The notes under the pieces were generated by a model that searched no databases, was not told the DNA's origin, and saw only the letters and a program-made list of their open reading frames with translations. A DNA stretch of 64,000 nucleotides from Mangrovicoccus algicola (GTDB lineage: Bacteria > Pseudomonadota > Alphaproteobacteria > Rhodobacterales > Rhodobacteraceae): NCBI RefSeq assembly GCF_014903745.1, contig NZ_JACVXA010000001.1:1-64000 (forward strand), given 5' to 3'. The position numbers and the translations under genes are program-made. Numbering within the stretch: position 1 is the stretch's first letter; each line of letters starts with the position of its first letter. Below, piece by piece: positions 37,202-48,724 of the stretch.

Positions 37202-37278
37202 GGCAAAGCTTTGCCATGGCGCGCTTTTACCACTTCCCACCGGGGCAGGCACCAGTCTATAGATCGATCGATTGTACA
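37202..37278. promoter_or_regulatory. Divergent dnaE / histidine kinase control region with palindromes
   Basis: The 167-bp divide carries a perfect 14-bp palindrome GGCAAAGCTTTGCC (37202-37215), TCTATAGA (37256-37263), ATCGATCGAT (37263-37272) and TGTACA (37273-37278). The second cluster is a clear AT-rich island with possible -10 elements (TATAGA on both strands). The 14-mer looks like a dimeric regulator site. Assignment to either gene is uncertain. Confidence 0.5.
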
Positions 37279-37314
37279 TAACGGACCCGTGGCGGTCCTC
37301 CGGAGCAAATACGC

Positions 37315-38457
37315 GTGCCCAAACACCGCTTTCCGCCGGTCGTCCCCGCGGATCACCAGCAGCGCCTGTCCGATCCCGATCGGCTGGCCTCGCTTGATCG
37401 CACCGCTTTGCTCGACACGCTGCCCGAAGAGGCCTTCGACCGGGCCGTCCGCCTGGCCACCGAGGTGCTGCGCGTTCCCGTGGGACTGCTGTCGCTGGTC
37501 GATGACCGCCGCCAGTTCTTCAAGGCGCAGATCGGATTGCCCGATCCCGTCGCCTGCAAGCGCGAAACGCCCCTGTCGCACAGTTTCTGCCAGTATGTCG
37601 TGACCTCCGACCGTCCGCTGGCGGTGGAGGATGCGCGCAATCACCCGCTGCTGGAAACCAATGGCGCCGTCGCCGACCTGAACGTCGTGGCCTATCTGGG
37701 CCTGCCGGTGCACGGGCCGGACGGACAGGTCCTGGGATCCTTCTGCGCCATCGACGACCGGCCGCGCAACTGGACCGAGCGCGAGCTGAAGGTGCTGGAG
37801 GATATCTGCGCCATCGTCGAGAGCGAGATCCGCCTGCGCCAGGAAGTCGCCCAGAGACAGCTCCTGGTGGGAGAGCTGAACCACCGGGTGAAGAACCTCT
37901 TCTCCGTCGTTTCCGGCATGATCGGCATGACCGCGCGTTCCGCCGAGAACACTGCCGAGATGTCCCAGACCCTGCGCGGGCGGATCAACGCGCTGGCGCG
38001 GGCCCATGACCTGATCCGCCCGGTCGTGACCCAGCAGACCGAGGGCCGCGCGGATGTCTCTCTCCAGGCGCTGGTCGTGACCCTGCTGGAGCCGCATCTG
38101 ATGCGCCAGGACGACCATATCACCGTGACCGGGCCGACCCTGTCGCTGGGCGCGGGCGGGGCCACCAACCTGGCGCTGGTGCTGCATGAATTCGCCACCA
38201 ACGCCGCCAAATACGGCGCGCTGTCGGTGGCCGAGGGCCGTCTGGACGTGACCTGGTCCGAACATGGCGGGCGGCTGATGCTTGACTGGGCGGAAACCTG
38301 CACCCCCGGCATCGAGAAGCCCACGGGCACCGGCTTCGGCTCGCGGCTGGTGGAAATGACCGTGCGCGGACATTTCCGCGGCACGATGGAGACCGAATGG
38401 CGCGATGACGGGCTGCGCCACCGGCTGCTTCTGCCGATGGGACGCGTGGAGATCTGA
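37315..38457 (+). CDS. GAF-domain HWE/HisKA_2 sensor histidine kinase
   Basis: 380 residues, no membrane segment. A GAF domain spans about 30-170 (VGLLSLVDDRRQFFKAQIGLP, SFCQYVVTSDRPLAVEDARNHP, AYLGLPVHGPDGQVLGSFCAID), then the H-box LVGELNHRVKNLFSVVSGM with His190 and the ATPase N-box LVLHEFATNAAKYGAL. The HRVKN H-box places it in the HWE/HisKA_2 group, often linked to light, redox or general-stress signalling in alphaproteobacteria. The start is GTG with CGGAG 9 nt upstream. No response regulator adjoins it, so it is an orphan. A 7-bp stem-loop (38465-38484) follows the stop. Confidence 0.88.
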   Translation: MPKHRFPPVVPADHQQRLSDPDRLASLDRTALLDTLPEEAFDRAVRLATEVLRVPVGLLSLVDDRRQFFKAQIGLPDPVACKRETPLSHSFCQYVVTSDRPLAVEDARNHPLLETNGAVADLNVVAYLGLPVHGPDGQVLGSFCAIDDRPRNWTERELKVLEDICAIVESEIRLRQEVAQRQLLVGELNHRVKNLFSVVSGMIGMTARSAENTAEMSQTLRGRINALARAHDLIRPVVTQQTEGRADVSLQALVVTLLEPHLMRQDDHITVTGPTLSLGAGGATNLALVLHEFATNAAKYGALSVAEGRLDVTWSEHGGRLMLDWAETCTPGIEKPTGTGFGSRLVEMTVRGHFRGTMETEWRDDGLRHRLLLPMGRVEI

Positions 38458-38680
38458 CCGGTCCCGCCGCCCGCAGAGGCGGCGCAGGCTGAATTGCCGA
38501 AATTAGAGGCAACCGCCCGGAAAAGCGCAACACCGTCCCGCCGGGCGCTTGCATCGCCCGGCATTCCGGGCAAGCTGGGACAGAATTTCCGCCACCCCAG
38601 CTTTCCGCCGCATCGGGCCGGGGCGGCACGCCCGCGGGACTGTCCGGGCACGAAGCAGAGAAAGCGGCGACAGGACGACC

Positions 38681-40044
38681 ATGGCCGACGTCTCGTTTCT
38701 CCTCAACGGAGAGACCGTGCGCCTCGACGGCATCGACCCCACGGCAACATTGCTGGACTGGCTGCGCGACACACGCGGGCTGACAGGCACCAAGGAAGGC
38801 TGCAACGAAGGCGATTGCGGCGCCTGTTCCGTCATCGTGACCGGCGGCGACGGAACCCCGAGGGCGCTGAATGCCTGCATCCTGCTGCTGCCGCAGCTGC
38901 ATGGCCGCGCGGTGCGCACGGTGGAGGGCATCGCCGGGCCCGGCGGAGAGCTTCACCCGGTGCAGAAGGCGATGGTGGAACTGCACGGATCGCAATGCGG
39001 CTTCTGCACGCCCGGCTTCGTCGCCTCCATGGCGGCGGCGCATAGCGCGGGCGCCACCGACTACGATGACAGGCTGGCAGGCAACCTGTGCCGCTGCACC
39101 GGCTATGCGCCGATCATCCGCGCCGCCGAGGCGGCGGCATCGGCGCCGGTGCCGGAATGGATGGCCGAGGATACCGGGCTTTTGGGCGCGCTGGACTCGG
39201 ACATGCCGACCACGGCGGATGCGCTGGCAGAGTGGTACCTGGCCAATCCCGAAGGCACGCTGATCGCCGGCGCCACGGATGTCGGGCTGTGGGTGACCAA
39301 GCAGTTCCGCGCCCTCGGGCCGGTCGCCTTCCTCAACCGCATCCCCGACCTGCGCGGCATCACCGTGACCGAGGACCGGATCCGCGTCGGCGCGACCACC
39401 ACCGTCGCGGAATTCGGCAGCTTCATTGCCGGGCATCACCCCGGCCTGGCCGAGATGATCCGCCGCTACGGATCGACCCAGGTGCGCAACGCCGCCACGA
39501 TCGGCGGCAACATCGCCAACGGCTCGCCGATCGGCGACAGCCCGCCCGCGCTGATCGCGCTCGGCGCCACGCTGCACCTGCGCCGCGGGCCGGACCGTCG
39601 GCAGATCCCGCTGGAGGCGTTCTTCCTGGAATACGGCAGGCAGGACCGCCGCCCTGGCGAATTCGTCGAGGCGGTCAGCTTCCCGCGCCAGCCCGACCGG
39701 CTGAAATGCTACAAGCTTTCCAAACGCTTCGACCAGGACATCTCGGCCGTGATGGGCGCCATCGCCATCACCGTGGAGGACGGCACCGTCACCGCCGCGC
39801 GCCTGGCCTTCGGCGGCATGGCGGGCATCCCCGCGCGCGCCGCCGCGGTGGAGGCCGCGCTGACCGGACAGCCCTGGACGCTGGAGACCGTGACCGCCGC
39901 GGCCCGCTGGATGGGCGAGGATTTCACGCCGCTCTCGGACATGCGCGCCAGCGCCGGATACCGGCTGAAGGCCGCGTCGAACATGCTGCTGCGCTATTTC
40001 CACGAGGATCGGGGCACCGCCGTCAACGTGCTGGAGATCACCGC

Positions 40045-40048
<4 letters not shown>
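38681..40048 (+). CDS. xdhA: Xanthine dehydrogenase small subunit
   Basis: 455 residues. Two 2Fe-2S clusters: the plant-type ferredoxin motif [11 protein letters not shown] with a later Cys (NACILLL), and CGFCTPGF with CRCTGYAPI. The FAD domain covers about 175-450, with [14 protein letters not shown] and [18 protein letters not shown]. It passes electrons from the molybdenum subunit to NAD. Start ATG 38681 gives the canonical [14 protein letters not shown]-terminus. First gene of the xdhABC-transporter cluster; its stop overlaps xdhB (ATGA). Confidence 0.96.
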
Positions 40049-42383
<2,335 letters not shown>

Positions 42384-42387
<4 letters not shown>

Positions 42388-43325
42388 GCTTCGACCTGAC
42401 GGCCCTGGCCCGCGCCGTGGATGCCCACGGGCGCGTGGCGCGGATCGTGATCGCCCAGGCCAGGGGATCGGCCCCGCGGGAAGCGGGCACCTCGATGCTG
42501 GTCTGGCAGGCGGGGCAATCCGGCACGATCGGCGGCGGCGCGCTGGAATACCGCGCGGTGGCGGCGGCGCGCGCGCTGCTTGAAACGGGCGGAGCGCAAG
42601 TGACGCGGCAGGCGCTGGGGCCGGCGCTGAACCAGTGCTGCGGCGGCGCCGTGGTGCTGGTCACCGAGGTCTTCGATGCCGCCACCCTGCCCGGCCCCGG
42701 CCCCGTCGCGCGGCGCGTCGAAGGCGGCGCGGCCATGCCGCTGGCGATGCGCCAGGCGCTGAAGGCGGCCCGCGGCGAGGGCACCGCCCCCGCGATCCGC
42801 CTGCAGGAGGGCTGGCTGATCGAGGCGGCCCGCCCGGCGCGGCGCCCGCTGTGGATCTTCGGGGCGGGCCATGTCGGCAGGGCGCTGGTCGCCGTGCTGG
42901 CGCCGCTGCCGGATTTCGCCATCACCTGGGTCGATACCGGGCCGGAGCGCTTTCCCGCGGACATCCCCGCGGACGTCGACGCCCTGCCAGCCCCCGATCC
43001 GGTCCGCGCCCTGGCCCTGGCCCCGCGCGAGGCGCAGATCCTGGTGCTGACCTATTCGCACGCGCTGGACCTGGCGCTGTGCCATGCCGCGCTCGGCCGC
43101 GGCCAGGCCCGGATCGGGCTGATCGGATCGGCGACGAAATGGGCACGATTCCGCACAAGGCTTGGGCAGCTGGGCCATTCGCAGGCGGAAATCGCGAAAA
43201 TTGCCTGTCCGATCGGCAATCCCGAGCTTGGAAAGCACCCGCAGGCGATTGCCGTGGGCGTGGCTGCCGCGCTACTGAGCGCAGGCGAGCGCGACAAGAC
43301 AGCAAGACAGGACCTCAGGGCGTGA
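42384..43325 (+). CDS. xdhC: Xanthine dehydrogenase accessory protein
   Basis: 313 residues. The N-terminal XdhC/CoxI domain has ARGSAPREAGTSMLVW and GGGALEY; the C-terminal Rossmann domain begins LWIFGAGHVGRAL. XdhC binds and sulfurates molybdenum cofactor and inserts it into XdhB. It overlaps xdhB by ATGA, and its stop overlaps the GTG start of the transporter ATPase (GTGA), tying enzyme maturation and transport into one translational unit. Confidence 0.94.
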
Positions 43326-44845
43326 CTTCGACAGACGAGCTTCTGGCCATCGACGGGGTGACCAAGGCCTATCCCGGCGTGGTGGCCAATTCCGACGTGT
43401 CCTTCCGCATCCGCAAGGGCGAGGTCCATGCCCTGCTGGGCGAGAACGGCGCCGGGAAATCGACGCTGGTCAAGACGATCTACGGGCTGGTGCGGCCGGA
43501 TGCCGGGACCATGACCCTCGACGGACAGCCCTATGCCCCCGCCGATCCCTCCGCCGCGCGGCAGGCGGGCGTGGCGATGGTGTTCCAGCATTTCTCGCTC
43601 TTCGATGCGCTCAGCGTCGCCGAGAACATCGCCCTCGGCATGGAAACCCCGCCCAAGCGGCGCGTGCTGGCCCGCCGGATCCGCGAGGTCTCCGAAGCCT
43701 ACGGCCTGCCGCTGGCGCCGGGGCGCCGGGTGGGCGACCTGTCGGCGGGCGAACGCCAGCGCGTGGAAATCGTCCGCTGCCTGCTGCAGAATCCGCGGCT
43801 CCTGATCATGGACGAACCGACCTCGGTGCTGACGCCGCAGGAGGTGGAGATCCTGTTCCGCACGCTGCGCCAGCTTTCGGCAGAGGGCACCGCGATCCTC
43901 TACATCTCGCACAAGCTCGACGAGATCCGCACGCTTTGCGACGGCGCCACGATCCTGCGCCATGGCAAGGTGGTCGGCGATTGCGTCCCGCGCGAGACCT
44001 CGGCGCGCGACATGGCCGAGATGATGGTCGCCGCCAAGCTGGACATGCCGGTCAAGACCCCGGCCGCGCCCGGCCCCGAAGTGCTGGCCGTGAACGCCCT
44101 GTCTCTGCCCGCGCAGGGCCAGTTCGGCACCGCGCTGAAGGAGATCGGCTTCACCGTCGCGGCCGGCGAGATCCTGGGGATCGGCGGGGTCGCGGGCAAT
44201 GGCCAGGACGAATTGTTCGCCGTGCTCTCGGGCGAGACCCGCACCGAGCCGGACACCGTCACCTTCGAGGGCGCCCCCGTCGGACGGCTGGGCCCGCATG
44301 AACGCCGCGCTCTGGGCCTTCTTTCGGCACCGGAGGAACGGCTGGGCCATGCCGCCGCGCCCGAGATGAGCCTGGCCGACAATGCGCTGATGACCGCAGC
44401 GCGGCGGATGGGGCTGGCGCCGGGCGGCTGGATCGACCGCAGGGGCGTGCGCGCCTATGCCGAGAAGGTCATCGCCGCCTTCGACGTGCGCACCCCGGGG
44501 CCGCAGACCGCGGCCGGGGCGCTCTCGGGCGGCAACCTGCAGAAATTCGTGGTCGGCCGCGAGGTGATGCAGGATCCGCGCCTGTTGATCGTCAACCAGC
44601 CGACCTGGGGCGTCGATGCCGCCGCCGCCGCGCATATCCGCAAGGCGCTGATCCGCCTGGCCGAGCAAGGCGCCGCGCTGATCGTCATCAGCCAGGACCT
44701 TGACGAATTGATGGAAATCTCCGACCGGATCACCGCGATCTGCGACGGGCGGATGGTGCGCCCGCGCCCGGCCGCGGGGCTGGGCATGAACGATCTGGGG
44801 CTGATGCTGGGCGGCCGCGATCCCGAAGAGGAGGCCGCGGCATGA
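43322..44845 (+). CDS. Purine/nucleoside-type ABC transporter ATP-binding protein (double ABC)
   Basis: 507 residues with two ABC domains. The first has Walker A GENGAGKST, LSAGERQRVEIVRCL and Walker B LLIMDEPTSVL. The second is degenerate in its P-loop (GVAGNGQDE) with LSGGNLQKFVVGREV, as normal for this family (RbsA/YufO-like). Linked to BMP-type binding protein and two permeases, it powers nucleoside or purine uptake; proximity to xdh supports purine substrates. GTG start, no separate ribosome-binding site, in GTGA overlap with xdhC. Confidence 0.9.
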   Translation: MTSTDELLAIDGVTKAYPGVVANSDVSFRIRKGEVHALLGENGAGKSTLVKTIYGLVRPDAGTMTLDGQPYAPADPSAARQAGVAMVFQHFSLFDALSVAENIALGMETPPKRRVLARRIREVSEAYGLPLAPGRRVGDLSAGERQRVEIVRCLLQNPRLLIMDEPTSVLTPQEVEILFRTLRQLSAEGTAILYISHKLDEIRTLCDGATILRHGKVVGDCVPRETSARDMAEMMVAAKLDMPVKTPAAPGPEVLAVNALSLPAQGQFGTALKEIGFTVAAGEILGIGGVAGNGQDELFAVLSGETRTEPDTVTFEGAPVGRLGPHERRALGLLSAPEERLGHAAAPEMSLADNALMTAARRMGLAPGGWIDRRGVRAYAEKVIAAFDVRTPGPQTAAGALSGGNLQKFVVGREVMQDPRLLIVNQPTWGVDAAAAAHIRKALIRLAEQGAALIVISQDLDELMEISDRITAICDGRMVRPRPAAGLGMNDLGLMLGGRDPEEEAAA

Positions 44846-45927
44846 TCCGGCTGGAACGGCGCCCGGCGCCATCGAGGACCTGGACCTATCTGGCGCCGCT
44901 GCTGGCGGTTCTGGCAACGATGATCGCGGGGGCGATCATGTTCGCGCTTCTGGGCAAGGACCCGGTGCTGGCGATCCGCACGATCTTCTGGGACCCCATC
45001 TTCTCGGCGCAGTTCGGCGCCTATTCGCGGCCGCAGCTTCTGATCAAGGCCGGGCCGCTGATCCTGATCGCCATCGGCCTGAGCCTCGGGTTCCGCGCGG
45101 GGATCTGGAATATCGGCGCCGAGGGGCAGTACATCATGGGCGCGCTGGCGGGGGCCTCGGTCGCGCTGGCCGTCTACCCGATGGAGCTGCCGGTGCTGTT
45201 GCCGCTGATGGTGATCGCGGGGGCGCTGGGAGGCTGGGCCTGGGCGATGATCCCCGGCGTGCTGCGCACCATGTTCAACACCAACGAGATCCTCGTCTCG
45301 CTGCTCCTCGTCTATGTCGCGGAACAGATCCTGTCGGCCGCCGCCGTCGGATTCCTGCGCAACCCCGAGGGCGGCGGCTTTCCCGGCTCGCGCAACCTGC
45401 AATCCTACGCGTCGGCGCATAATGCCGAGATCATCGCCGGATCGGGTCTGCACTGGGGGGTGGTGGCCGCCTTCATCTCGGTGATCGCCGCCTATGTGCT
45501 GCTGCAGCGCCATATCCTGGGCTTCCACATCAAGCTGGCCGGCGAGGCGCCGCGCGCCGCGAAACTGGCCGGGGTCGTGCCCGCGCGGCTGGTGCTGTTC
45601 TGCCTGGGCGTCTCGGGGGCGCTGGCGGGCATGGCCGGGCTGTTCGAGGTGGCCGGACCGGCGGGCAAGATCTCGATCGATTTCGGCGCGGGCTACGGGT
45701 TCACCGCGATCATCGTGGCCTTCCTGGGGCGGCTGCATCCGGCGGGGATCCTGCTGGCGGGGCTGCTGATGGCGCTGACCTATATCGGGGGCGAACTGGC
45801 GCAGCTGATGCTGGGCCTGCCTGCCGCCGCGATCCAGGCCTTCCAGGGGATGCTGCTGTTCTTCCTGCTGGCCTTCGACGTCTTCGGCCATTACCGGCTG
45901 CGCATCGCCACCGGGAGGACCGCGTGA
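44842..45927 (+). CDS. BMP-type ABC transporter permease 1
   Basis: 361 residues with about 9-10 hydrophobic segments, the branched-chain/ribose-type permease fold (GFRAGIWNIGAEGQYIMGALAGA; FNTNEILVSLLLVYVAEQIL; GYGFTAIIVAFLGRLHPAG). These match YufP-like nucleoside permeases. ATGA overlap with the ATPase and TGATG overlap with the second permease. Confidence 0.9.
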   Translation: MIRLERRPAPSRTWTYLAPLLAVLATMIAGAIMFALLGKDPVLAIRTIFWDPIFSAQFGAYSRPQLLIKAGPLILIAIGLSLGFRAGIWNIGAEGQYIMGALAGASVALAVYPMELPVLLPLMVIAGALGGWAWAMIPGVLRTMFNTNEILVSLLLVYVAEQILSAAAVGFLRNPEGGGFPGSRNLQSYASAHNAEIIAGSGLHWGVVAAFISVIAAYVLLQRHILGFHIKLAGEAPRAAKLAGVVPARLVLFCLGVSGALAGMAGLFEVAGPAGKISIDFGAGYGFTAIIVAFLGRLHPAGILLAGLLMALTYIGGELAQLMLGLPAAAIQAFQGMLLFFLLAFDVFGHYRLRIATGRTA

Positions 45928-46844
45928 TGGACATTTCCCTGATCAACCTGATCCCGCTCCTGATGGCCGCCTCCACCCCGATCCTTCTGGCCGGGCTGGG
46001 CGAGCTGGTGGTGGAGAAATCCGGCGTGCTGAACCTGGGCGTCGAGGGGATGATGATCACCGGCGCGATCACCGGCTTCATGGCCGCGGTCTCCACCGGC
46101 TCGCCCGCCCTGGGGTTTCTCGGCGGCGCGGCCGGCGGCGCGGTCCTGGCGCTGGTCTTCGGCGTGCTGACCCAGGGGCTGATGTCGAACCAGGTGGCCA
46201 CCGGCCTGGCGCTGACGCTGTTCGGGCTGGGGCTGTCGGCGCTTCTGGGGCAGAGCTTCACCGGACTGAAGCCGCCCCATACCCCCGACCTGCACCTGCC
46301 GGTGCTGTCGGATCTGCCGGTGATCGGGCCGATGCTGTTCCGCCATGACGCGATGGTCTATCTCAGCCTCGTGGCGCTGGTCGCGGTCTGGGCCTTCCTG
46401 CGCCATTCGCGCCCCGGTCTGATCCTGCGCGCCGTGGGCGAAAACCACGCCGCCGCCCATGCGCTCGGCTATCGCGTCACCCGCATCCGGCTGCTGGCAA
46501 TCGTCTTCGGCGGCGCGATGGCGGGGCTGGGCGGCGCCTATCTGAGCCTGGTGCGCGTGCCGCAATGGACCGAGGGCATGACCGCGGGCGCGGGCTGGAT
46601 CGCGCTGGCGCTGGTCGTCTTCGCCGCCTGGCGGCCCGTCCCGCTGCTGATCGGCGCCTATCTTTTCGGCGGCATCACGGTTCTTCAGTTGAACATGCAG
46701 GCCGCAGGCGTCAACGTGCCGGTGGAGCTTCTGTCGATGTCGCCCTATCTCGTGACCATCTTGGTGCTGGTCGTCATGTCCGCGCTCGGCGCGGCGGCGG
46801 GCGCGCCGGGGTCGCTGGGCCGGGCCTTCCATGCATCGCGCTGA
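45927..46844 (+). CDS. BMP-type ABC transporter permease 2
   Basis: 305 residues, about 8 hydrophobic segments. The N-terminus STPILLAGLGELVVEKSGVLNLGVEGMM and the RLLAIVFGGAMAGLGGAYLSL block are diagnostic of YufQ-like nucleoside permeases. ATG 45927 shares a base with the previous stop; a GTG at 45924 is an alternative. The next gene is the channel protein, 20 bp away. Confidence 0.9.
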   Translation: MDISLINLIPLLMAASTPILLAGLGELVVEKSGVLNLGVEGMMITGAITGFMAAVSTGSPALGFLGGAAGGAVLALVFGVLTQGLMSNQVATGLALTLFGLGLSALLGQSFTGLKPPHTPDLHLPVLSDLPVIGPMLFRHDAMVYLSLVALVAVWAFLRHSRPGLILRAVGENHAAAHALGYRVTRIRLLAIVFGGAMAGLGGAYLSLVRVPQWTEGMTAGAGWIALALVVFAAWRPVPLLIGAYLFGGITVLQLNMQAAGVNVPVELLSMSPYLVTILVLVVMSALGAAAGAPGSLGRAFHASR

Positions 46845-46864
46845 GGCGGGAGCGGGACGGACCG

Positions 46865-47665
46865 ATGCGGCGCAGCCAGATCCTCGAGGCGCTGGAAGGC
46901 GATCATCCCCGGCTGGGCCGGGCGGTGGCCTTCGCGCTGAACGGGGCGATCCTTCTGTCGGCGGCGGCGATCACGCTGGAGACGGTCGAGGGGCTGCCGC
47001 CCTGGCTGCGCGCCCTGATGCGCGATCTGGAATGGCTCATCCTGGCGATCTTCACCGCCGAGTACCTGATCCGCCTGTTCTGCGCCCCCAGGCCGCTGCG
47101 CTATGGCTTCAGCTTCTGGGGGCTCGTCGACCTGATGGCCTGCCTTCCCGCGCTGGCCGTGCTGAACCCGCAATGGGCGGCGCTGCGGACGCTGCGCATC
47201 GTGCGGCTGTTCCGGCTGATGAAGCTGTTGCGCGCCGCGCATGCGCTGGACCGGCTGTCCGGCGCGCTGGCCTCGGTGCGGGGCGACCTTGCGGTCTTCG
47301 CGCTTCTGGCCGCGATCGTGCTCTATATCGCGGGCACGGGCATCTACATCCTCGAACACGAGGCCCAGCCCGAGGCCTTCGGCTCCATCCCGGCCAGCCT
47401 GTGGTGGGCGGTGGTCAGCTTCACCACCGTCGGCTACGGCGACGCCTATCCGATCACCGCCGGGGGGAGGATCTTCACCTCGGCCGTCCTTTTCGTCGGG
47501 CTGGGGGTGATTGCCGTCCCGGCCGCCGTCATCACCTCGGCGCTCATCGACCAGTCCCGGCATCATCACAGCAGGAAGGAACCCCATGACATTCCCTACC
47601 ATCTCCGCAATCGCAACGGGGCTCGGCCTCGCCATGGCCGCAGCGACCGGCGCCCTCGCGGCTGA
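46865..47665 (+). CDS. Voltage-gated K+ channel-like ion transporter
   Basis: 266 residues with six transmembrane segments: S1 ~18-40, S2 ~58-75, S3 ~83-97, S4 ~105-120 (RTLRIVRLFRLMKLLR, positively charged every third or fourth residue), S5 ~140-160, pore helix and selectivity filter TTVGYGD near residue 195, S6 after it. This is a Kv-type channel subunit. It lies between the second permease and the substrate-binding protein of the transporter, in frame with neither. Its last 26 codons overlap the binding-protein gene by 80 nt in another frame, which gives the protein an odd basic tail. Expression therefore seems tied to purine uptake; a functional link is inference. Confidence 0.88.
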   Translation: MRRSQILEALEGDHPRLGRAVAFALNGAILLSAAAITLETVEGLPPWLRALMRDLEWLILAIFTAEYLIRLFCAPRPLRYGFSFWGLVDLMACLPALAVLNPQWAALRTLRIVRLFRLMKLLRAAHALDRLSGALASVRGDLAVFALLAAIVLYIAGTGIYILEHEAQPEAFGSIPASLWWAVVSFTTVGYGDAYPITAGGRIFTSAVLFVGLGVIAVPAAVITSALIDQSRHHHSRKEPHDIPYHLRNRNGARPRHGRSDRRPRG

Positions 47666-48665
47666 CCCGGTCAAGGTCGGCTTCGTCTATGTCGGCCCGG
47701 TCAATGATGGCGGCTGGTCCCAGCACCACCACGAAGCCGCGATGACGCTGAAGGAGCATTTCGGCGACCAGGTCGAGCTGATCGAGCAGGAATCGGTGCC
47801 CGAGGGCCCCGATGCCGAACGCGTCATGACGCAGATGGCGCTGACCGGCGCGGACATCGTCTTCGCCACCTCCTTCGGCTACATGGACCAGGTGGAAAGC
47901 GTCGCGGCGAAATTCCCGAACGTGAAATTCGAGCACGCCACCGGGTTCAAGTCGGGCCCGAACTTCGCCAACTATTCCGCCCGCTTCTACGAAGGCCGCG
48001 CGGTGATGGGCACGATCGCGGGCATGATGACCGAGTCGAACAAGATCGGCTATCTCGCCTCCTTCCCGATCCCCGAAGTGATCCGCGGCATCAACAGCTC
48101 CTTCATCCATGCGCAGAAGGTGAACCCGGACGTGGAGATCCGCGTCGTCTGGCTGAACACCTGGTATGACCCGGCCAAGGAAGCCGACGCCACCCAGGCG
48201 CTGCTGGAACAGGGGGTCGACGTGATCCTGGCCCATACCGATTCCACCGCGCCGCTGGCGACGATGGAGAAATCCGGCGGCTACGGCTTCGGCCAGGCGG
48301 CGGACATGGCGCAATACGCGCCCGAGCCGCGGCTGAGCTCGATCATCGACGACTGGGCGCCCTATTACGAGGAACGCGTGCAGGCGGTCATGGACGGCAC
48401 CTGGGAAACCGCGGCCACCTGGTCGGGGATCAAGGACGGCATGGTCGGCATCGGCGATTTCTCCGACGCCATGCCCGACGAGGTGAAGGCCAAGGCGCAG
48501 GAGGTCATGGACGGCATCGTCGACGGCTCCTACCACCCGTTCACCGGCCCGCTGAACAAGCAGGACGGCACCCCCTGGCTGGCAGAGGGCGAGATCGCCG
48601 ATGACGGCACGCTGGCGGGCATGGATTTCTATGTCGAGGGCGTGACGGGCGACATCCCGAACTGA
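47586..48665 (+). CDS. BMP-family substrate-binding protein
   Basis: 359 residues. A Sec signal peptide ends near LAMAAATGALA, giving mature ADPVKVGFVYVGPVNDGGWSQ, the hallmark start of BMP/PnrA-type binding proteins. GPDAERVMTQMALTGADIVFATSFGYMD and the HTDSTAPLATMEKSG block continue the family. PnrA homologues bind purine nucleosides; with xdhABC upstream, a purine or nucleoside ligand is likely. It lacks an obvious lipobox. ATG 47586 has AGGAAGGAA upstream and lies inside the 3' end of the channel gene. Confidence 0.92.
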   Translation: MTFPTISAIATGLGLAMAAATGALAADPVKVGFVYVGPVNDGGWSQHHHEAAMTLKEHFGDQVELIEQESVPEGPDAERVMTQMALTGADIVFATSFGYMDQVESVAAKFPNVKFEHATGFKSGPNFANYSARFYEGRAVMGTIAGMMTESNKIGYLASFPIPEVIRGINSSFIHAQKVNPDVEIRVVWLNTWYDPAKEADATQALLEQGVDVILAHTDSTAPLATMEKSGGYGFGQAADMAQYAPEPRLSSIIDDWAPYYEERVQAVMDGTWETAATWSGIKDGMVGIGDFSDAMPDEVKAKAQEVMDGIVDGSYHPFTGPLNKQDGTPWLAEGEIADDGTLAGMDFYVEGVTGDIPN

Positions 48666-48689
48666 TCCTGACCGCCAGGCAGGAACGCG

Positions 48690-48716
48690 GGCGCGCGGGG
48701 CATCCCCCCGCGCGCC
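48690..48716. terminator. Stem-loop ending the xdh/transporter cluster
   Basis: Perfect 11-bp stem GGCGCGCGGGG / CCCCGCGCGCC with loop CATCC, between the convergent stops of the BMP protein and the CBS protein. No U-tract, but the stem is very stable. Confidence 0.6.
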
Positions 48717-48724
48717 TGTCGCAT

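Noticed and set aside
34199-37603. 1134-codon open frame antisense to dnaE
   Set aside because: High GC gives long antisense frames; its product is His/Leu/Arg/Gly-rich without motifs, while dnaE on the other strand is fully conserved.
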